Source: Erythroxylum novogranatense (taxonomy: Eukaryota > Streptophyta > Magnoliopsida > Malpighiales > Erythroxylaceae). Taken from it: a DNA stretch of 64,000 nt. The DNA lies in contig CM057235.1 of NCBI GenBank assembly GCA_029891385.1, forward strand, positions 7,435,001-7,499,000. Direction: 5' to 3'. The position numbers and the translations under genes are program-made. Shown piece by piece: positions 11,691 to 25,204 of this stretch. The notes under the pieces were generated by a model, which saw only the letters and a list, made by a program, of their open reading frames with translations, made no database searches and was not told the origin of the DNA. Position 1 is the stretch's first letter; each line of letters begins with the position of its first letter.

Positions 11691-13540
11691 TCTGCAGAAC
11701 TGTTAATTTTAAACAGTGATTCCCTAGTTATTAACCAATTGATTAATCACCTACAATTGATTTCAAAACTAGGTTACATGACATTGCTTACACCTGTGAA
11801 TCAAGAAAACAAGTCCTCATTATGACTCTTAGGCTCGTGGTATTCTTCATCGATAAACCTCACGGGAGCTGTATCACAAGTTATGGGTTAAAGTTTATGA
11901 GTTAAGATCAAAAGTTAATTAATAAATGTATAGAATTTGAGTTCCTCTTTAATATTTTTGGCAACTATCTTATCTGTATTCTTGAATATCGCAAAATTAT
12001 TTATTAACCGAAGATCTTTTTCTTTTATTTGTAATCATGTATGTTAGAAGAGATTTCAAAGATGCACTTAAGGACGTGAAAGGGAAAAGCAATAGATGCT
12101 TGCTTTGGTATGGGAACCCCGCAATTACTGCGTGAGTTGATATATTAGTAACGTTACATAGAAGTTAAATGCATTTATTCTTAAATTTTATATAGTACTT
12201 AATGTTTTAATAAAGAAGATAATTTAACCATTATTTAATTTATTAATTAAAATTAATAAATTTAAATTATATGAAATGTATTATTAATAACATAAAATGA
12301 ATTACTTAATTTTATAAACTGGAATTTTTAATTGAATGGTTTAGATATTGTTATTGAAATTTAAAATAAATGTTAGAAGTTTGTTATTTTACCTAAATTA
12401 ATTATGTACTAGCAATAAATATAATAAGTAAAGATAAAAATTTGAATAATTTGATTAATAAATTCTAGGACCATTTAAGAATTATCTAATATGTTTAGGA
12501 AAATTATTATTATATTAAAAAGATGCGTGTAAAGATTCGCATATGAAAAGTAAAGAGAACCTAATCAATTCAGAGAGCATCAATGAAATAACTCATTGAC
12601 AAAATTTAGATATTTGGAACTATAATTCAAATCCATCCTATATTAATTCATTGATAAATCAAAGTTTATACCACAAATAAGTTTCGGTTGGTGCAAGCCA
12701 TTTGCATTCAAAATGTAGTAAGTTCAAATGAGAGATTCAAACCACAAACAAATACTCAAATTAAACCAAGTACACAAAAACCTAGTAAATAACAAAACTC
12801 ACTTATCTCAACTGACAGGTAGAAGAAGTCACTGAAGCACATAAAGGGAGAAAATGACAGATCTAGAGTGAGCTGACGACCAACGAAGATAACCAAAACA
12901 AAGAAAAAAAAGGCAATGACAATCAAAGCAATACACAAAACACAGTAACGAACAAAACTCAACGATGTCGTAAAAAAAATCAAAGAATAAAACGTTACCT
13001 CAACCGACGATTAAAGGAAGATGACGACGATGACACACGATGGATGAGCGACAGTGTGGAAAAAAAGATGTTTAACTATACATGAAAACAAAAATCATCC
13101 TTAAATGATATGTTATATATCTTCAATTTCTCACATTTTATAAAAAAAATTAGATAGGAAATCCTAAAGTAAGCTAGATAGGAAATCCTAAAAGCTAGAA
13201 TGAAGTTCCAATTGATAAAATCAAGAGATTTGAAATAAATAATCTTCATATTGTAACTTTAGTTAAGTGTTTTCTTATAGTAAAAGAAACTGAATTTGTT
13301 TTTTAGATATGGTTGTGAGACTCATTTATGGTAGTGCTTATATGATGCAACACCTTACTCGTTGGAATAAGATAGTATGCAGTAACATGTAATTCCAATG
13401 ATTTCCTATCCTCTACTTTTAATTGTTCTTAACTCAGAAGTGCAATTACAGTAGGGGCTAAGTACTGGAATGGTAATGACTGAATTATGAGGAGTTCATC
13501 ATATCTTAACTAACCAAGTCAAAGTAGCTATACAAAGAAG
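11691..13540. other. Gene-free AT-rich stretch, probably CACTA interior
   Basis: Strongly AT-rich (especially 12160-12520) with no ORF of recognisable kind. The minus-strand open frame at 12983-12756 (75 codons, hydrophobic) has no start context or domain I recognise. Position between the TNP2 relic and the CACTA terminus suggests it is internal or intronic CACTA sequence. Confidence 0.4.
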
Positions 13541-13561
13541 TCAGTGACACAGTAGGCCACC

Positions 13562-13659
13562 AAAAGTCTAAAATGATGCCACTGAGACTTAGTCCTAACA
13601 CCCTCGCAGTGGGCAACTAAAAGTCTAAAATGATGCCACTAAAACATAGTCCTAGCAAT
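13562..13659. repeat. Two-copy tandem repeat, 57-bp period
   Basis: The string AAAAGTCTAAAATGATGCCA followed by 'ctgagacttagtcctaaca' at 13562 recurs at 13619 as the same string followed by 'ctaaaacatagtcctagca'. Two units only. Confidence 0.8.
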
Positions 13660-13739
13660 GGAAACCCTCTTATAAGTCTTCAGGAATCAAAATAGAACAA
13701 ACAGTGAAAAACTAAGGAATGGGGGAGAGTAGGATAAGA

Positions 13740-14800
13740 AATGGAAGCTCAAGTATTTATGGTGAGTAGGTACAATCATAATTTGAAGGGAAAAATGAGA
13801 ATTCTTGCATCTATAACTCAATATCTAGTTGGCAGGACAGCCACATTGCATGTATGAATGGTATAATTATAAGCATGTCGACATTTGTCGAGTTTAGTGA
13901 TTATGTTGTGGATTAGTGGGATTAACAAATTCTCACTAGGAAAAGAATCGAGAGTCACCTATCAGGATGTAAGAGGTGATGAAAATGATTGTGAGGAAAT
14001 GTTTAGTGTCAAGTTCTTATTATAGAGATCTTTATCAAAGATTACAAACATTAACTCAAGGTTCTAAAATTGTGAAAGAATACCATACGGAAACGGAGGT
14101 TGCAATGGTTATGACGAATATGGAGGAAGATCGAGAGGCAATAATGGCTCACTTCATTTATAGACCAAATTAAAAAATTACTAATTTTTTCAATCTATAT
14201 TATTATATGGAGTTAGAGGATGCAATGTACATTGTCATGCACGTAGAAAGACAACTTAAAAAGACATCAAACTATAGAGTAAAGAGGATGACAAAGATAT
14301 AAAGATAAAGGATGAAACATTCAAACCACCAGTGCAAGCATTAAGCTAAGAAAAAGTTAAAATCGATTTAACTTCAATAACTAAGAATTGAGATATTAAA
14401 TAATTTTAAGTGCTTTGAAAGAGGGTATAGAGCTTCTCAATATTCCATCAAAAAGCTGATGATGTTGAGAGAAGATGGAAAATATGTGTTCAAGAATAAA
14501 AAAGAGGTGAATGAGAATATTCCTAATTTAAAGGATGCTAGTGAAGATAAGTACATCAAGAGGCCTACAGAGGGAAGAATGTTGGTCACTATAAGGAAAT
14601 TGAGTTTGCATGCAGGATAGGATGATGCAAACAAGTAAAAAAAACCTCTTCTATACTAGATGTGCCATTAAGGATTGGGTATGTAATATAATCATAAATA
14701 GAGGGAGTTAAGTCAATATAGTAAGTATTGAGTTAGTGGAGAAGTTTGAGCTATCAATTATAAAAGAACCTAAACCCTATAACTTATAATGATCAAATGA
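13740..14800 (+). pseudogene. Ty3/gypsy gag-protease relic
   Basis: Reading across frames gives the C-terminal half of a gypsy gag: YYRDLYQRLQTLTQGSKIVK (14018 on), EYHTETEVAMVMTNMEEDRE, MELEDAMYIVMHVERQLKK. A decayed CCHC knuckle (CFERGYRASQYS, near 14410-14445) follows, then an acidic linker and a protease-like stretch near 14640-14790 corresponding to 'NLFYTRCAI..WVCNIIINRGS..NIVSIELVEKF'. In the protease the Asp of the active-site D-G-S is replaced (RGS). Stops and a missing pol make it non-functional. It lies inside the presumed CACTA territory, so it probably inserted there. Confidence 0.75.
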
Positions 14801-16199
14801 TAGTAGAATGATAAAGGGCCAACAATGGCCCTTTATTTCTTGATCTCCATACGAAATCCCAAGTACAATGACCAAAGATCTTAAGCCTAAAATTAGAAGA
14901 CAAGTCCAAATTCTGCCACAATCCTAGTTTTCTAACCATTCCAATCTAATTCAAAAGCTAAAATCATGGGTAAAACCAAATCTAAATCTAAATTTAGGTC
15001 AAATCCCATCTAAATTCAATAAAACCCAATACTATGAAGCTCAAAACCATTAATCCATTTTCTTTTTCAACTCAGGTTGTTGCAGTTTTACTAAAAAAAT
15101 TTGTAAACTATCTATTGTCAATAGATAGTTTATTGATTTAATTAAAAGGGACTTGATTTATAATTCTCTTACATTAAAATTTTCTCCATCTTCCATTTTA
15201 ATTAAAATAACAATACCATTGCCTTTTGATCTTTTATAGGTTATAACAAACATACCTTTAGAAATGTCAAATTTAGTAATATTACACTATAACTAATTTA
15301 ATGTAATTGTTTAGAATATATCGATATAAGTAACTTTTCTTGATCACGTCTTCATAAGATGGAAAGTGGAGTTTACATTATATTAGAATGAAATGTGAGT
15401 TAAGGCAAGTTAATTTGAAGAAAGACTAGGGTATAGAATATATGGAGACTCAATAAACTTTCGGTCAAACAATTAACCAATAAGAGCAGAGTATATAGGG
15501 TATTTAATAGGAAGAGTCTTATTATTAAAAAGTCTTTACATAGTATGTTTGATGAATCTAACCCTATTGTATCTAAGAAAGTTCTTAAAGATGATGATCA
15601 AGAAAGGAAAAGAAACAATTAGTCTTTCTTTTCCTTCCTATTGGTTTCTTTCTGACAACACAAATAGACCATACACAAGCATACAACACTGAAGGAAGTT
15701 CCATCTCCCTTCACCTTGCAACCAATTCATCAAAAGTGTTATTACATAGTAAAAGAGAGACAAAAACAAAATGCAGAAAGCACTACAAAATCACATGATC
15801 ATATTTACTCAGAAAGTAAACAGAAAAAAACCCACAAAGATGAATCCTTCAAATATCATGAGAAACGAACACACAATTAAACTTAAAAATGTGCGTACTT
15901 GATTTCAAGTCAAAAATTTTCTCATCAACATGGCATTGTAGACCCAACAACCAGAAAATGGGTAGTGTTAAAACTATAAGCAGAAATCAAAATAAAGGAC
16001 AAGATACGAAATAACTCCAACTTACTTGATCCCACCCTCGCAACAAGAAAGCTGAAAAGGATGGCAATGATCAATGACGAGGAGAAGATGGTTCAAAAAC
16101 ACAAAGGAGAAAATGAGGGAGGAAGGCTCGGATGTGTTTAACCCTGACCAAAAACGACATCATTTGGTTTTTTTAAAAACTATTAATATGAAGATAACA
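14801..16199. other. Gene-free stretch
   Basis: No recognisable gene. Two short perfect palindromes stand out: ATAAAGGGCC..GGCCCTTTAT near 14811-14836 and ACTATCTATTG...CAATAGATAGT near 15109-15131. Sequence at 16030-16150 has a more balanced composition, like the 5' leader of an old element, but no ORF. Confidence 0.45.
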
Positions 16200-16590
16200 A
16201 CAGAGTGGCCAGACCGTCGGAAATTCACCGACGGAATACATTACTATTGGTAAAACCCGATGCTTAAGTGTAAATTTATTGACGGAGAGGTTATATCGTT
16301 AGAAATTCACCGACAGAACATGGATCTATTGGTAAATCTCTGACACTAGTTTATCATGGCAAGCGTTCTTGCCTAATTTACCAACGAGTATGACTTTTTC
16401 GTCACTATATTCTACTGAAAAATTTGCGGGGATATTTTCCCTCTAACTTTACCGACATAAATTTTATCTGTCACAAAATGAAAATTTTCACAACAGTGTT
16501 ACCGACGGATATTGATTTTTCGTCTCTAATTAGCTACAATATTTGTTTTGCTGGAAATTTTTCGTCGGTATTTTTGATTTTCTTGTAGTG
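16200..16590 (-). mobile_element. CACTA terminal and subterminal repeats
   Basis: Read on the minus strand, the segment begins CACTACAAGAAAATC at 16590, the standard terminus of plant CACTA elements. The next about 390 bp carry many copies of a subterminal motif around 'accgacg(g/a)' in both orientations (for example 16216-16220, 16229-16235, 16456-16460, 16501-16508, 16562-16567), as expected for transposase-binding subterminal repeats. The 3-bp target duplication could not be tested because the other end was not found. It probably forms the 5' end of the element whose TNP2 relic lies at 10890-11690. Confidence 0.8.
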
Positions 16591-16689
16591 ATGTGTGATT
16601 GAATAAATATTTAATCTTATATGAACATATTATGAAACATATTAAAAAATTTCAAAAATCTTAATCATAAACTTCTTTCTAAACCAATA

Positions 16690-19107
16690 CATATGCGAAT
16701 AGGCTTAGAGCTCTCCTTCCTTCAGTCATCAGCCCCAACCAAAGTGCCTTCCTTAGGAATCGTCATATAGGGGATAATATCTTATTGGCGCAAGAGGTTT
16801 TCAAAAATTATCACCTAGTTAATAATCAAAGGAGGTGTGCTTTTAAGGTGGACTTACAAAAAGCGTATGACTCGATCCATTGGGATTTCTTACTTAGTAT
16901 TCTTTTAGCAATTGGTTGTCCTCCACAGTTCATAGGATGGATTAGAGAATGTCTTACCTCCCCTGCCTATGCGGTTTTGATCAATGGGTCCCCTTCATCT
17001 TTTTTCCCAGGGAAATCCGGCCTTTGACAAGGGGATCCTTTATCCCCTCTTCTATTTATTCTTTGTATGAAGGCTTTCTCTAGGAGTCTCACTGTTTATA
17101 TAGGAGAAAGTAGCTCTTTTGCTTATCATTGGAGATGTAGCGCCCTCAAACTTACTCATTTTATTTTTGCTGATGATCTCCTTATGTTTTGTCATGGTGA
17201 TTTAGATTCGATCCATACTTTATTTGATTGTTTGCATAACTTTTCTAATTTTTCTGGAATGGGTATAAACCTCTCTAAGAGCCAATTCTTTGTGTCTCCA
17301 GAAATAGAGCCTCTTACCCAACAAATAGCTCACTTGTCTGGGCTGTCTCGAGGGCAACTTCCCATTCGCTACCTAGGAGTTCCTCTTCTGACAGGTAGGT
17401 TATCTAGGAGGAGTGTCTCCGCTTGGATAAAATTGACTCTAGAATAAGCAGATGGACTCACAAGTTTACATCTTATCGGGGAGAGTGCAATTAGTCATTT
17501 CGGTCCTTTCTTTGTTTGAGTCTATTGGTCTAGCCTCTTCATCCCGCCTTCTTCCATTATTAAGGAAATTGAGATGAAACTTAGGAATTTTTATGGTCTG
17601 GAAAGGTTGACTCAAGAGGTCATGCTAAGGTTAAATGGAATGATATATGTCGTCCAAAAAAAGAGGGTGGTCTAGGGATAAAGTACTTGTCTACTTGGAA
17701 TACTGTTTTACTTGGGAAGCGGATATGGTTTCTATTTCATGATAAGGAAGCTCTTTGGGTGAGGTGGGTTCACACTATAATACTCAAACGGAAAAATTTT
17801 TGGCATACCTCTCCTACTCACAATAGCTCTTGGAGTTGGCGTAAGCTTTTGTCTGTGAGGGATCAAATTGGGAATCAATTCGGTTTAGAATTGAAATGGA
17901 AATTCTACTTCCTTGTGGCTGGATCCTTGGCATCCAAGTGGCTTCTTATTGGAACACTCTACTCTAGATTGATCAATGGGTGGGTCTTCCTTTGAGTGCT
18001 AGAGTTTCAGCAGATGTCTGAGACCTTTGGTTGGTGTTGGCGGGAGTTACCGGTGGGCCTCAGTCACTTGGTTCCTCTTACCTACACCCCTGATGCTGCA
18101 ACAGAGGATACCTTAGAATGGTTAGCGTGTGATACAAAACAGTATACAAATGTGTCTGCGTATACCTATTTAAGGCCCCCAGTTCCTACAGTTCCCTGGT
18201 ATAAACTTGTTTGGCATAACAAAAATAGTCCGAGAAACTCCTTCATTTTATATTTAGCCTTTTTAAACAAGTTGCCAACAAGGGATAATTTGCAGTATCT
18301 TCATATGCCTAACCGATGTTCCTTATGTGTAGCTGACCTTGAAACTATTGATCATCTTTTCTTTGAGTGCTCTTTTTTCAAAACAATTTGGTTTCAAAGC
18401 CTTCGCCATTTTCAAATTTCCATTCCTTCTCTTACAAACTTTCAATCTATATTATTATGGTTCTCCCAATCAGCCTCCACCAGATCTTGTGACATAAACG
18501 CTTTCCTCATCATTCTTTATGTTACTGTCTATAACCTATGGGAGGAAAGGAATATGCGGACCTTTACAGAAGAAGCCATGGATGAACGGAATCTCTCTAT
18601 GCGTGTGATCTTTCAAGTTATGGAACACCTCAGCCTAAACACTGAGAGAAGGTAATATGAGTGTACTGAATTTAATTTTTATCTAATGTTTTATCTGAAA
18701 GTGATGTAGACAGGTGACGGTTTAGTTCGCATAGGGCACCCAGTCTGGGTTGTCCCAATCATAAAGGCCAGTCGTGTACTTTTCTCAGGCGTTGGTCCCG
18801 GTTCATCTTATGAGCTCCAGATCGTCGTGCTAAATCAAGAATTACAAATTTCATACTCCTTCATTATCGTTTGAGAGTGTTCAAGGAATTGGGTGTTATT
18901 TGTGTTATTTGTCAGATTTTTTAGGATTTTGTTCTTTTGGGCGGTAACTATTAGAGATGGTGCGGGTTATCTTTGTTTTGTTTTAGGGTTTAGGAAGTGA
19001 GAGCTTCCTTCAGCCCTTATGGATTTAGAGAGTTAGAGATTGTTTCCTTTTATCTGTACATATATTTTTCATTTTATAAAATCCTTTCTGATTTATCAAA
19101 AAAATGT
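16690..19107 (+). pseudogene. LINE (non-LTR) reverse transcriptase relic
   Basis: A 5'-truncated plant LINE ORF2. It starts inside the RT at NRLRALLPSVISPNQSAF (near 16695), followed by RHIGDNILLAQE, KVDLQKAYDSIHWDF (16843 on), QGDPLSPLLF (near 17028) and the catalytic FADDLLMF (near 17166). RYLGVPLL lies near 17370. A C-terminal zf-RVT domain (CSLC..ETIDHLFFEC, within the 17996-18655 ORF) ends the protein near 18655. Stops at 17025, near 17445 and others split it. The 3' UTR runs to 'tttataaaatcctttctgatttatcaaaaaaa' at about 19107, a typical plant LINE tail. No target duplication was recognised. Confidence 0.9.
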
Positions 19108-19333
19108 TATAATTAAAAATAACTAACTCTTGAAGGGCTTAAAATTTATAAATTTGTTAAACTTATAGTTAGCCTTCAAATTCTCCATGATAGATAACAT
19201 AGAGCTTCAATCTTTGAAATGCTTGGACTCACTTTGACTACTACTAGTTGCTTCAACACCTTTTAATTTCAAGAGTTTTCTATAAAGTTGAACCAACACT
19301 AATGTCTCACCCTAATCTAACTCTAATTGCACC
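19108..19333. other. Flank between LINE tail and solo LTR
   Basis: Short AT-rich sequence without recognised features. Its last five bases, GCACC, form the left target duplication of the solo LTR. Confidence 0.5.
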
Positions 19334-22300
19334 TGTTACCCCCAGAATTTTTTTTAATGATAAATCAAACATGATTAGATTAATTAAGTAATTGAGTTAG
19401 CATTATTTGAGATGATAGTAATTAAATATGATAGCATTAAATAGCATATGACATTAAATGAGTAAGTAGCATTAATTGATTAAGTTAGATAACATTAAGT
19501 AATAAGTTAGGTAAGAGTTAATAACATTTAATATGTTAGTTGGTTAGTTAGGTTAAGATTAAATGCAATGGGCTTGTATGGGCCTAAGCAAGTTGTAGTA
19601 GGGAAGTATAAGAAGAAGAAGGAATTAAGTGAAGAAGTGGGCTTGGGCTTAAGTGAGTAAGGAGTATAAAAAGAGAATGAAAGAAGTGATTTAGTAGGAA
19701 AAAGAAGAGGAGTTTCAAAATTTTAGAGGGAGAGGAAGAGAAATGTCGTGGAAGGTGGAGAAAGAGGGAGAAAAGAAGAGTTCTTGTTAGGGTTTGATTC
19801 TCCATGAGATTTAGAGGGTTTTTGAAGAAAGTTAAAGAGGAAAAAGTGTGGAGGAAGGTTCAAGCTACACTTTGAACCAAGAAATCACTTGGTTAGCTAA
19901 AGATTCAAGGTAAGCTTCTTGATTTAAGGTTAAGCTTTAGTTGTGTTTTTGGTTAGAAAGACTAAGAATGGAATGTGTATAGTGATTTCCAAGTTGATTT
20001 CATGAAAGGTGTAACATGGTTTCTCAATTGAAGTGAGATTTACATGGGTTTTTGGTTTTTAATGAAGAGAGAGAAGGAAGAGAAGAGGAAAAAGAGTTGT
20101 AGTAAGGAAACCAAGGATTTAGCAAGTCTTAAAGGTGGGTTCCATATTTATCTTTATATTTATGAGCAATTAATGCAAGTTGATAAATGACACTAATGAA
20201 TGTTTGTTACTTGTACGTGAGTATAAATGATTGCTATAAATGCTTGTGTTAGTTGTGGTTAGATGACATTAATCATGAGCTATGTGTAAATGAAAATAAT
20301 AGATGTTGATGATTTGATGATGGTTGAGTTAGTATTGAATGAAGTAGCTTAAATGAGTATGAATGCACAATATGACTTATACATGAAATGTACAATATGA
20401 AATATGCATGAAAGATAAGATTTTCAAGAAAGCGATGAATTGGACAAGAACGGTCAATTTTATTGTTATGCATGATTGTTATGTTATGTGGGTAAGGTAT
20501 AGTCCCAAGAACCGTCACGTGCACGTCGACCATGAAAAGGCTTCGCCCGCCTGCCCGATTGTGGCATAGGATGATCCATTATTTGGACTCCTCAAGATTT
20601 GCCCATATAAGCTCACAAAATGAGACTATATGGTTGCCATGAATATGGACTTACCGAGCCATTTGATGTGTTTCGTATGTGATTACATGAAATTGCAAGA
20701 ATTATGAATGTTCGAATTGTAAGAAATTATGTTTATGTATTGATGAAAATTGCATGATGCATGTATTATGATTTCATTGAAAGATTGCTTAATGTGTGAA
20801 TAACTAAATAGACATGCTTGTTATATAAATATAAATGTGTTACCATGAGTAAAAGCTCACCCCTCAATTCTCCAGAAATGAGCAGGATCCCGGGAGCAAG
20901 CTTAAAGGCATTTACTCCAAGAGTTTTCTTTTGGTTTTGTAATTGAAATGATTTTGTAAAACAATGCTTTAGTTGCATTTTGAGAATGATATTGTACTTT
21001 GAAGTTTCATGTAATTGGACTTAAAATGCCCACTAAAGCATTGTATGAAATATGACATGATTTGATGGAGATGGAATGAATGAGTTATGATTCAAAAGTG
21101 AATTTTAAACCCTAATGTATAATGCTTGATTGTATGACCTTTGATCTTTTGAGATGATGCATGAGATGGCATGAATATCAAATAGGTAGGTAAATGTTAT
21201 GAGGTTGGGATTGATGGTCATGCATGTGTAATGAAGGTGAGAATGAGGCTTGTGTGAGGTTGATTGTGCAAAGTCTTGTAGATGTGTTAAATTGGTTAGA
21301 CAATAGAAGTTGGAAGTTGAGAGTTACGATGGTTGAAAGTTAGCAGGATGCATAGGTCTTGTTTATGAGGATAGCTTTGATGGTTGCGTAGGAATCAAGG
21401 GTTTGATGGACAAATCAATCAAGAATTGATAGGATGATAAAATAAGTTAGATGTTTGGAGTTGTTATGAAGTATTTAGTAGTAGAGTAAGGGAATCTTGC
21501 AAGATTTCAAGTGTATTTGGTGTTAGGAATAAGTTAGAAAGCATGGGTGAGGGTGTAAGAGGCTTTGGAAAAAATCTCATTATTCTGGTCGTTTTTTCCT
21601 CGCGGGCGTGAGATCCATAACTCGCGGGCGCGAACATAAAAAATCAGAAGAGCCTCAAATTTCTGTTCGTTTCTTCCTCGCGGGCGCGAGATCCATACCT
21701 CGCGGGCGATAACATAGAAAATCAGAAGAGCCTCAACTTTCTGTTTGTCTCTTCCTCGCGGGCGCGAGAGAAGTAAATCGCGGGCGCGACCCAGTTAGAG
21801 TGCGAATTTCATTTTTAGCCCTCTAATATGAGTTATAGATCAGGATGTGTACATATTGATTGGTATAAAGATGACATCAATCCGACATCTGTAGCAAGAG
21901 TTATGGCGTTTTTACCAAAGTATGTCAAATATACATCGGGATATGAATATGAAGGATTGTTTTGATCATAACTTCCTCATCAGACCTCCAAATGAAGTGA
22001 CTTTTGAGTCATGGATTCATGAGACATGTAGGTACCTACCCATAAGAATTGGTGTCATTTGGAGTTAAATTTAAAGAGTTGGCATGAAATCAAGTAAAGG
22101 GTCAGTCGAGAGAGCGTGATCGAGATATGATCACATGTTGGTATTTTGTCGATATCTTGAGTTATAGAACCCCGATTGAAGCGATCCTTGTCTTAAATTA
22201 AACAAGAGTCATAAGGCTATGATTTGCAAGAGAAATCAATTTGAAATTAGGGTTAAATGAAATAAACCCTACAAGGCAAGATGATCAAGTTTCATATTTT

Positions 22301-22338
22301 ACGGTTCAAAAGTTGGACTCCGGTATCGGGATCCAACA
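19334..22338 (+). mobile_element. Solo LTR, 3.0 kb, with GCACC target duplication
   Basis: Starts TGTTACCCCC at 19334 and ends GGATCCAACA at 22338, giving the expected TG..CA ends with inverted TGTT/AACA. The five bases GCACC occur directly before (19329-19333) and directly after (22339-22343), a perfect target duplication. No PBS, PPT or coding sequence is inside, so one LTR is left after recombination. It contains a 'ctcacccctcaattctcc' string (20858) and a 78-bp GC-rich tandem repeat (21598-21800). Architecture resembles long-LTR chromoviruses (Tekay/Del-like), which is inference. Strand is assigned by similarity to the LTR ending at 8790. Confidence 0.85.
21598..21800. repeat. 78-bp tandem repeat with 'cgcgggcgcgag' modules
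   Basis: CTCGCGGGCG starts at 21599, 21677 and 21755, a 78-bp period for about 2.6 units. Each unit also contains a second inner copy of the GC module about 29 bp later ('aactcgcgggcgcgaac') and the string 'aatcagaagagcctcaa'. GC content is far above the surrounding LTR. Confidence 0.85.
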
Positions 22339-22343
22339 GCACC

Positions 22344-22499
22344 TATATATTCTCTTCTTTTACTCTAATCTTCCCATCTAAATGATCAATAAAAGCTTTT
22401 CTCAGTTACTATGAATGGGTTAGAACAAACTCGTTTCTTTGATATTATGGATTCATAGAGGGCATCCAAGTTATTTGGGTAAAAGAAGTGGATAACTAA
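22344..22499. other. Short flank between solo LTR and Harbinger-like element
   Basis: Continuation of the sequence interrupted by the solo LTR, ending with the TAA target site of the next element at 22497-22499. Nothing else is recognised. Confidence 0.5.
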
Positions 22500-23793
<1,294 letters not shown>

Positions 23794-23796
23794 TAA

Positions 23797-24162
23797 GATT
23801 CATAAAATATTTTGTTAGGCATTAAAAATAGGTTCTTAATAGGATATGGGTCTTGAAACAACTCAAAAATAGAATTTCCAATGGCCTACTGTGTGTCATG
23901 CATATGTTGAAGTGTGAGTATCGCTCGATGATTACCACAACCTGTGAGTATACTTGGCTTAGGCCCTTTTGCACTCGCTCGGGGTCGAAGCATAGACAAC
24001 CTATGTGCTTGTTTGGTGACAGCCAATATTGCCTTGAATCTTATTTTTCGTGAGCGTATTAATTGCGTCAAGGATCAACTTCATGCTTGTTATATTCTGA
24101 CATAGCATGTTCGAACCTATAATGAAATAGTTGATATATAGACAAAGGCCCTAGATAAGCAC
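23797..24162 (+). pseudogene. Ty1/copia RNase H relic, left half of split element
   Basis: Frames read KCEYRSMITTTCEYTWLRP (23901 on), HRQPMCLFGDSQ (near 23990) and, after a frameshift, a segment ending AL.KH at 24162. These correspond to the copia RNase H block 'AEYRSMA..TCEL.WL..LL..LG' through 'FTKALGK'. The sequence is interrupted exactly at AGCAC by the Tat-like element; the continuation 'taactcgacttcc' with PPT and LTR resumes at 45699 after the duplicated AGCAC. Confidence 0.82.
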
Positions 24163-24541
24163 TGGTTCAGCCTAATCCTGGCGAGGCTGCACGTTGCCGT
24201 TTGGATCCATGAGTTTGACTGTCTTCTAGCAAGAGTTCCTACAAAACAACACAAGGCACGCCAGGGGTTGATATCCGACAGACCCCTCCAACGCTCAAGT
24301 TAGTCTTTTTGGTGAGGGTTTGATAGCTAAGAACAGAGAAGCTAGGGTTCTAATTACGTACCCGTATCATGACAAAGCTATACCTTATATATGGGATGGT
24401 TGTTAGGTTTAAGTCTTTACGTATGTATGGGAGACTTCCACCTGCTAGCGGGTCATGGATGCGTGAACTAGAGCATGGGCTTATTATAGTCAATAGGGAT
24501 TAGGTCAATCTTTGCGGGATGGACCAATGGGCCCATGAGTC
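24163..24541 (-). repeat. 3' LTR of the Tat-like element (inner end lost)
   Basis: Matches 45275-45653 nearly throughout (for example 'ggatccatgagtttgactg', 'ttagggtttgatagctaag'-type strings, 'gtcaatagggattaggtcaat'). Similarity stops after 'gcccatgagtc'. The last about 40 bp present in the right LTR, ending CCCAACCA, are replaced here by purine-rich sequence, so the inner end and the PPT have been deleted or rearranged. Confidence 0.82.
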
Positions 24542-25204
24542 TGAGAAAGGAGAAGGGTCGAAGGAGTACATAAAGATCTTGTAGCTCGTCTGTGGGACAA
24601 ATAGGGATAGACCTGATCGGTCGAATATCAACGGATAGTACATGACTGCTCGTGCTAGGATCGATTGGTTGAATGTTTCGATCAGTCGGCATTGACACTT
24701 ATTGTGTGACAGCTCGTACCAAGAGAGTTCAAGCGAACATCTTCGTTGAGCGCGTGAAGGTAATTTATTTGATCATTACTGACGGCGCGTGCCTTCGGCT
24801 GCACTTTCGTAATCTGGGCAAACGTCTTTATAATCGCTGCGGTATCACGTCGTCCTTTCAACTGTTGCACCGCTCCGGATTTCGAATAACCCTAACTCAC
24901 CTCAGCTCAGATTCTACCACGTGTCTAAGCTTGACTCGGATTTTCTCCATGCGTCGAGTGTTGATTGGAGCGTCCATTCGACCGATTTTCTATAAGTACT
25001 CAGGGTTGATGGACTGCAGATTTTCTTTACGCCTGTTTTGTTCTCTGGCTTGCATCCTGCTTTCATTTGTATTTTCTTGCCCACAGTCTCTGGAGCTTTC
25101 TTTCAACCGCCGCCCAATTTTCCAACCTTAAATCACCAAATAGGTACGTCCTTTTCCCTCGTCTCCTCCTCTAAAGATTTCTCAAAGCTTTCCTTTTAGT
25201 AAGC
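24542..25204. other. Tat-like element, region between 3' LTR and antisense ORF
   Basis: Contains no confident gene. An open plus-strand frame at 24673-25131 shows no domain. The stretch before the antisense ORF looks like a leader: TATAAGTA at 24991, then T/C-rich sequence. A possible small intron has donor AGGTACGT (cut at 25143/25144) and acceptor CCTTTTAG ending 25199, just before the ORF start. At 56 bp that intron would be very short for a plant. Confidence 0.4.
24991..24998 (+). promoter_or_regulatory. Candidate TATA box for the antisense ORF
   Basis: TATAAGTA lies about 215 bp upstream of the ORF start at 25205, in the only stretch between the 3' LTR and the ORF with a TATA-like motif in a relatively GC-balanced setting. 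Assignment is by position only; no transcript evidence can be seen. Confidence 0.3.

Noticed and set aside
12756..12983. Hydrophobic 75-codon minus ORF resembling a membrane protein
   Set aside because: Low complexity, no start context, and it lies in AT-rich CACTA territory.
24673..25131. 152-codon plus-strand ORF with many Cys and Arg
   Set aside because: No domain recognised, and it overlaps the likely leader of the antisense ORF; kept only as unassigned sequence.
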